64,000 bases of DNA from contig JAQOTA010000020.1 of assembly GCA_029532415.1 (NCBI GenBank), positions 1,178,001 to 1,242,000 on the forward strand, read 5' to 3'. The stretch is from Marasmius tenuissimus. Lineage: Eukaryota > Basidiomycota > Agaricomycetes > Agaricales > Marasmiaceae. The position numbers were made by a program, and so were the translations under genes. The notes beneath the pieces are model-generated. The model did no database searches, had not been told where the DNA came from, and was given only the letters and a program-made list of their open reading frames with translations. Below, in pieces: positions 57,821 to 64,000 of the stretch (the first letter of the stretch is position 1; the number at the start of each line of letters is the position of its first letter).

Positions 57821-58571
57821 TCATGTACACTTTGTTCGTGTTCTGAGATTGTTCGTCGAGACCGCTAGCTGTTGAATACGATGGACGAGGCCCTGTTCTA
57901 GCCTGACCAAAGCGCGAGGCGATAAAATGCTCATTTGATCGTTCGCACGAGTCGTCTGTTGAGTTCCTGTATCGAAGTGCTGTACTGATGTTGTTGTAAG
58001 TCCATGTAGGTCCGTCTCTGGCAGCCTGCTGAATCGAAAGAGATGAAAGTGAAGGTAGTGAGAGAGAAACGGATTGGAGCAGCCACTGATCACTGACGGT
58101 TTTACTGCCAACACCACAAGTTTACAAGCCAAGGATATCATTTTCTCCGTCGATATTACCAGGGCCCATGACAACCTGGAAGCCGTACGAACAAGAGGGT
58201 GAGGTACACACTGCTTGAGGAAAACCCTGGTCAGCTCGCCGGTCCACATTTTGGTGCTGACTGTAGTCTACAACACACATCTGGTAACAATGTGAGTAAT
58301 ATGAAAACGTTAATTCCCAAAATATGTCTAAGAAATTTGTGGGCTGTCGATCCTCCACGAATCTGATAGCCGCAAGAATTTCTTGCAGGAGCACAGATTC
58401 TGAAAGCGAGAGGAGTTGCTGAGAGCTCATGGAGGCGTGTGTTCGACGAGAGCGACGAGAAGGTGAAGGAGCAACTGTCTCGACTCTCCCACGACCTGAA
58501 CTCTGCCCGCGACATCCACCATGCGCAACATTCGACACAGCTATTTGGCCAAAGCCTTGATAAACTCTCAT
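57821..58571 (-). CDS. Possible hypothetical protein, exon structure unclear
   Basis: On the minus strand a frame from about 58431 (MSSQQLLSLSESVLLQEILA, then IRFVEDRQPTNFLDIFWEL) runs to about 58122. A second frame covers 58249-57821. Splicing between them is possible but was not resolved. No domain was recognised. Confidence 0.3.
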
Positions 58572-59521
58572 TTATAACTATTCAATGGTCAATTTTGTTA
58601 CTTGTCAGGCGAGGGCATACGAGTCTCTCGCAAAACTGCGGGTGCGTTTTCTTTTCTTTTCTTTCCTGTTCGCATTCAAGGAACTAAAGTTGTAGTCGTG
58701 AATGTCTGCCTTCAAGGCTTCGAATTCGGAGGATCTGTCAGTCAAATCTGGGATCTGTAGAGGGGCTTGACACTTCTATATTTGCAGCTCTCCGACTTGT
58801 ATCAAACCGCTGGACTGCCTGAGAGTTTGACAATTCAAATGCGTGCAAGCACGACCCCGCAAGCTTGAAGAATTCGTACCGCGCACAATTCACTGTAGAT
58901 GAGCCAACTCCAGAAATACGTTCTACATGATTCGCTTAGAAATGCCCAAATCGTGCGAGTTGAGATTGACGAGGACCTTTCGAGGCATTGCGGCTCTTTA
59001 CGGGTCTGGAAACGCGCAGAGTGGTATTGCAGAGAGTTACCTCAAGCTTTATCGCGTTCGAGGCTCACAACGTTGATCATGGAAGGTATCGGACTCTTGA
59101 TGGGTGCTTGTGGGACTGTTATTAATCAACGAATCTAGAATGCTCACTTATCCCGACAAATTGCACCTACTACCTCGGGATCGGATTAAACGAGTATCCT
59201 TACCAACTGAACGTGTATTACTGGTGGCTTGCGTACCAAAAAGTTGGCACCCGGTGAGTGATGGTTGATATGTTGAGCTATCGCAAGGTGTACTGACTCT
59301 CCGATCCTCCAGCGTATACATGCCCTGTCCAACAAGAGATTGAGTTTCTCTCTGTATTTGCAATTACGACATCTACGCGTCCTCTCGGATTTGCACGCCT
59401 TTCTGGAAACTCCAGGACTACAAAAGGACGCTCCTTGTTTGGAGTAGATCACCAACGTACTTCCCTCACATTCCTCATCCAGCTCTTACAACTCTCCAGA
59501 CGGCTTTTTGACCTCAACGAT
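58572..59521. other. Spacer upstream of the P450
   Basis: Short frames only. A TTTTCTTTTCTTTTC pyrimidine run occurs near 58649. No clear TATA box was found before the P450. Confidence 0.4.
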
Positions 59522-61443
59522 ATGTCAGAATTCTTTGATCTCGTTCTCTCTCTGAGAACAGTCGTGCTCGCATCCGCTCTTGCGACGTTCGTAGTCTATT
59601 TCCAGAACCTGAAGGAATATATCTTTGGTTGGAAGCTCACGGATAGTTATGGAAATGGGATTCCTCCTGGTCCTGTTGGTCTCCCCATCGTTGGTGAGCA
59701 CTTTAACCTTGCAATCTGAAGGCTTGTGATCTGATACATTCGTACAGGATCCCATCCTTTCCTTACCCGTTATCCGGAACACACTTTGGACAAATGGGCT
59801 AAGCAATACGGTCCCATGTACTCAGTCTGGCTCGGAAACCAGCTCTTCGTCATGATCTCTGACCCTCAAATTGTCAAGGTGAGTAGCAATTGTGTTGAGA
59901 TTGGATTATATGATGCTCACGCCGAGTGCTTAGGATCTCATGGTCACCAATGGCGCTATCTTCTCTTCCCGTAAGGAGATGTTCTTGAAGTCCAAGAAGA
60001 TTTTCGTTGGACGTGGTATCACCGCCACCGTAAGGACCCTATTCCACGACAACTTGCGCGCTCAGTCTCATTGACTTTACCCCCCTCTTCAGCCTTACAA
60101 TGACAGGTGGAGGAAGCACCGTCATCTCGCTTCCACTTCCCTCGTTGCCCGTGCTGTCGATGGTTACACCCACGTTCTTGACTATGAGGCTACTATTCTC
60201 ATGAAGGAGCTCTTGCAACACAGTGGTAACGGTACCCTCCCCATCAACCCTCGTAAGCATCTGTGAAGTTGTGAGGCGCAGACTCTAACCTCTACTATTT
60301 AGAGCCCCACGCTGGACGATGCAGTCTCAACAACATGTTGACCGTTGGCTTTGGCACGCGTACCGAGAGCATCGACGATCCATTGGTCAAGAAGGCGCTC
60401 AAACTCTCCCAAGAATTTATGAATTGCACTGGCCCTGTCTCGAACTTGACCGACTTCGTGCCCGTCCTCCAGAACTTTGGCCACTGGAACTACATGATCA
60501 AGCATGGTGAAACTCTCCATAAGGCTCTCGTCGAAACTTACGGTGGAATGATCCTCGACCTTGAGAAGCGCATGAAGGCTGGCGAGAAGGTTCGGGACTG
60601 CTTAGTCAAGTACCTCATCGAGGTCCAGGAAGAGGAAGAGCTTGACCATCTCGATATGGCTATCATGGTTTCCGCTTTCATGATCGGTGGTGTTGCGACG
60701 GTAAGCTGCTCCTGCTAAAATCGAACCGCTTTTCTGTTCTGACAATCTCCCCCAGACTGCATCCATCATGCAATGGTTCTCCGCTTTGATTCCATCCTAC
60801 CCTGAGATTCAGAAGAAGGCCCAGGAGGAAGTCGACAGAGTCGTTGGTCGTGACCGTCTCCCTACCATTGAAGACGAGAAGAACATGCCCTACGTCCACG
60901 CCATCATCAAGGAAGTTGAGCGTTGCCACAACCCGTTCTGGCTCGGTACCCCTCACGTCAACTCCTCCGACTTCACGTACCGTGGCCAGTTCATCCCCAA
61001 GGACACCGTGGTCGTCTTGAACACCTACACCATGCACCACGACCCCACCAGGCACCCCTCTCCCCACAAGTTCAACCCCGACTGATACATCAACGACAAC
61101 ACCCTCGCCTCCGAGTCTGCCAACCTTGCTGACCCGTACGCGCGTGACCACTGGATGTTCGGTGTTGGGTAAGTGACTCCCGGTAATTTCGTCCTCGCGC
61201 TTTCTTTGTACTAATCATTCATGATTTTCCAGTCGTCGTATCTGCCCCGGTATGTGGGTTGCTGAACGTGAGATCTTCTTGGTCGTTGCCAGGATGATCT
61301 GGGCCTTCAACCTCCAGTCGATCCCCGAAGAGCCTATCGACTTGAGGGAGTACGATGGTCTCTCTGGTCGTTCCCCAGTTCCCTTCCGTATCAAGATGAT
61401 TCCTCGTGACAACAAGGTCCACGAAATCTTGGCCAAGGCTTAA
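59522..61443 (+). pseudogene. Cytochrome P450, complete but with one premature TGA
   Basis: A microsomal haem monooxygenase. Seven exons (59522-59693, 59748-59878, 59934-60029, 60093-60252, 60303-60700, 60756-61168, 61233-61443) join in phase to 527 codons. Visible are an N-terminal membrane helix, the Pro-rich hinge (PPGPVGLPIVG), an I-helix reading MIGGVATTAS, the K-helix ExxR (EVER), and the haem loop FGVGRRICPG with Cys about 461. TGA at 61083-61085 (codon 429, FNPD*YIND) would remove the haem-binding region. Many P450s have FNPDRY there, so CGA to TGA is the likely change. The N-terminal half resembles fungal phenylacetate-hydroxylase-like P450s, not CYP51. It is a recent pseudogene or a null allele. 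Confidence 0.87.
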
Positions 61444-61505
61444 AGGGAGCCGGATACTTCACTGTCGATAATCCGTTGGCTTCAAAATATTCCTTTTGAT
61501 TAATT

Positions 61506-62294
61506 TTAGATCGGTACTATAGGCAGATTCGTCTGCACAATCGTACAATAGTGTGAACAGAATAGATTCCGGTATGCATTGTAACCATTGTGGACCCCTC
61601 GCGTCTCCCTTCGTGGATGAATTCCGTCCATCCCAGTCACTGGTGTGGGTATCATGATTTTACAGACTATGTGTACATTATTCATCGCAGTGTCCTTTAC
61701 ATCTTTCGTCGCCAAGTTGCCCTCATACGTCGACTGCGAGTAGGACATAACCTGGAATGACGTCTCCAATCTCCTCCCTGACATACACCATCGCCGCTTT
61801 CTCTCGAACGGCCCTAGATCTTCCAGTGCTGGGATGAAACACTCAAGTACCGAGATAGGGACTGATGTCTGTGGTTTGGGTTTTGTTCTTCTAGTTCTCT
61901 TGGTCTTCGCAGTTGCAGCCTTGACCTTCGAGGTCTCCTCTCCAGCTCCATAATCAGAAGGCTCCAACTCGACACGAGGAGCCGCGTACAACAAGTGCTT
62001 TGCTTCATCCTGTTTATGAGGTTCCTCACACGCCACTGCACTTAGGAAATCTTGAAATTGACGATCACGGCCGGTCCAATGCTCGAGAGTGACTCTCCTG
62101 TACAAAGGAGGGACTTCATCCGGAAAGGGATCTAGAGTCTAATTTTCAGGTCCATTGGTAGGTTCATCCCGGACGTGATCGAGGTAGATTCGTTCGGCAC
62201 GTTGAGGATACATTTTGGCCCATATGAGGTACAATTCTAGTGCAGTGTCCCGGTTATAGTCGGTGAAGTGAGTGGCGCTGGACTGTGCCTGCAT
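61506..62294 (-). pseudogene. Hypothetical protein with in-frame TAG
   Basis: ATG 62294 opens a frame (MQAQSSATHFTDYNRDTALE) that meets TAG at 62141-62139. The same frame continues open to 61506 (LDPFPDEVPPLYRRVTLEHW and onward, a basic KTKRTRRTKPKP stretch, then a low-similarity tail). Either the TAG is a nonsense change or it ends a 36 bp intron (GTCCGG to TTAG, in phase), which would be very short. A TATAAAAC box lies about 120 bp upstream on the minus strand. No family was recognised. It is convergent with the P450. Confidence 0.4.
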
Positions 62295-64000
62295 GGCTAC
62301 AGAACTGAGTACTGATCTGAGTGCTGAGTACTGAGCTACCACCGGGTAATCTGTCAATGCGTTTCAAAAGGCCGAAGTGTTTCCGAGAGACTCACTACGT
62401 TGAAAAGCGCGTTTTATACGTTCAAGATGTGTGAGAAAGACGCTGAAGATGCGAATTGAGATGATTATGGGCTCGTGAACGGTTTTTGGAGGCTGTTGAA
62501 TCTCTGAATGGCCTCATATACCTCCAGCGTGTAGCCCCATCAATCATGCCACAATCACAAATTTTTTTTGATTATTGTGCATCTCTGGCCGGAAGGTGGC
62601 ATCGAGAAGAGTCTACACCGTTTGTGCACGGACGATATGGCCCGTATGTTACCATATGTAGGAGTTCAAAGGCTCCATGCACTTGAATATCCTTTGTTCA
62701 CGATCGGAAATTGCCGATAGTCGGGCCGAGGGTCGAGACGTTGATCAGGACTCTTCAACTCCAACTGCGATGTGCTGACGCATCATGTATGTCTCTTCGT
62801 CTCTCCATCGTCCTTGGGACCCGTTCATATAGACAGCTCCCTCAAATGTGGCCGAAAAATTCGTGCTAGGTCGCCAGAACCCAATAATCACGTCTTGATT
62901 CTCCAACTACTCACTGGTCTCCAGGCTGAGAGTGACTACGCCTCTACAGGCCTCATCTCCTCAGCGATGACAAGGCTGAGGTATGGAGAAGTGCAAAAGG
63001 TGCTCTGCCGAGTTCAGCTTGTCAGCTGGGTCGCTGACTGAGCTGCTTTGCGAGAACTTAACGCGGTGATAGCTCGTTATATGCTCTGTGAGTCACGACT
63101 CGGTAAGGATATTCGTGCTTTACATAGAGCCGAAATTTCTCCTAGCTGACTTCATCTCACTGTCTTCATCACAGATTCACGAATTCAAAAGATCCTGCCG
63201 CGATGTTTTGACGCGCCACATCTCATCGCTCAGGAAATAGCGTGATACTGCGATTTGGTATTGATCTAAAGCAAGGTTTGGCCGATACATCGCCAGATTG
63301 TCATCTCCGAGCTCTACAAATCGTTACCGGCGGGAGAGCGACTTTTTATATGGGCGCCACCTCCATATCAATGTCACTATCTTCGCTGAATTGATGGCCG
63401 AGTGATTCGATGGGGAACTTTATAAACTTGTTACAGTAGCAGCGTGTTGCTTCTATATGTCCTGTGAGTCAATTGAATCTTTCTTTGTGTCTTACAACTG
63501 GAAACGCCCTCCTAGAGTTTCTCATTGTATTTGTAGATGTATGAGCTCGGTGACCTTTACCCGATCTACAAGCATGAATCATGGTTCATGAAGAGATTGA
63601 TGGAGTTTCTAGTTTCCTTGCAATCTCGATGCGACCTCGAAGGTTAAGACGCCTTTGTCCGCCTGGCGCCGCATTCTAACGTCCAGATATGTAGCAAGTT
63701 CGAACACTGGTTAGGGCTATTTTCTTGTGGATTTCCTTTGCCAATTCGTTCTATCAATAACGAAATAGCGCACTTATCGAGGCGATTATCACGGATATCT
63801 GACTACGAACGTTTGAACATCTCGAACGCCTCGACACAGTGTCAAGCCACTGCCAGAACGGAAAACCCGGTCCGCTACGGGCAACGGGCCGCTCAAGCAC
63901 GAGGCAGGGACAGAGTGATCGGAGTTTGAAACAATTTTTTCAGGCGAGTGCTGTGCTGGCAGCTGGCAGTTGTTGATTCTCGCTTTGCTCTTCCCCATTG
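62295..64000. other. Right end of window, no gene recognised
   Basis: Only short frames without motifs. Repeated short TTCATCTCACTGTCTTCATCACAG-like pyrimidine/AG signals near 63140-63172 could be splice acceptors of an unrecognised gene, but no exon chain was found. Confidence 0.35.

Noticed and set aside
58640..58670. TTTTCTTTTC pyrimidine run as a functional element
   Set aside because: Simple sequence common in fungal promoters. No gene start follows at a suitable distance.
59522..61443. P450 as CYP51 (lanosterol demethylase)
   Set aside because: First impression only. The I-helix, the FNPDRY-like context and the N-terminal half fit a phenylacetate-hydroxylase-like fungal P450, and CYP51 hallmarks were not found.
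1..64000. tRNA, rRNA, riboswitch or CRISPR features
   Set aside because: No cloverleaf with a T-arm GGTTCNANNCC set, no rRNA-like block and no regularly spaced repeats were found by eye. A covariance-model scan would be decisive.

Overview
The window looks like nuclear DNA of a filamentous basidiomycete (Agaricomycetes). Most genes are split by many 50-65 bp introns. The gene set is typical of the group: a secreted dye-decolorizing peroxidase, a microsomal P450, F-box proteins with divergent C-terminal parts, and Ty1/copia and chromodomain Ty3/gypsy retroelements. No tRNA, rRNA, CRISPR array or bacterial-type operon was recognised. All splice sites were placed by eye from GT/AG signals, reading phase and family motifs.

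Bases 2227-20725 are a three-level nest of LTR retrotransposons. Copia A (TSD CTTAG) is split inside gag by gypsy C (3839-16056, TSD GGAAC). Gypsy C is split inside its RNase H region by copia B (7485-13880, TSD AGGTT), which belongs to the same family as A. LTR pairs differ at about 6/320 sites in A, 6/380 in C and none in B by hand count, matching the insertion order. Decay is dominated by C-to-T/G-to-A changes, often at CpG. The copia family shows a probable 5' leader intron whose donor lies inside the LTR and whose body covers the primer-binding site. This is the most unusual signal in the window.

From about 23.3 kb the host genes begin: a nine-exon DyP-type peroxidase (23387-25426, +), a large coiled-coil protein of unknown function (26239-29329, +), a Ser/Thr-rich secreted repeat protein (30006-30922, -), a 194-residue conserved-looking protein (34618-35328, +), a multi-exon F-box protein (35718-38273, +) with an apparent frameshift, and a second F-box protein (38398-40017, -). 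At 44347-47657 lie two tandem paralogous C2H2 zinc-finger genes (+). Next to them is a decayed partial copy (about 47760-48740, -) of an amino-acid permease whose intact 12-exon version is at 54870-57093 (-). Between them are a ferric-reductase-like remnant (about 50200-50860) and a third F-box protein (51028-52800, -). A seven-exon cytochrome P450 (59522-61443, +) is complete except for one TGA just before the haem-binding region.

The host genes do not form an obvious pathway cluster. The peroxidase, P450, permease and reductase remnant fit a saprotrophic or wood/litter-decay lifestyle, but that is inference. Several minus-strand reading frames (32.0-32.9, 40.2-40.8, 41.8-42.2, 43.4-44.1, 57.8-58.6 and 61.5-62.3 kb) are probably exons of unrecognised genes and carry low confidence.
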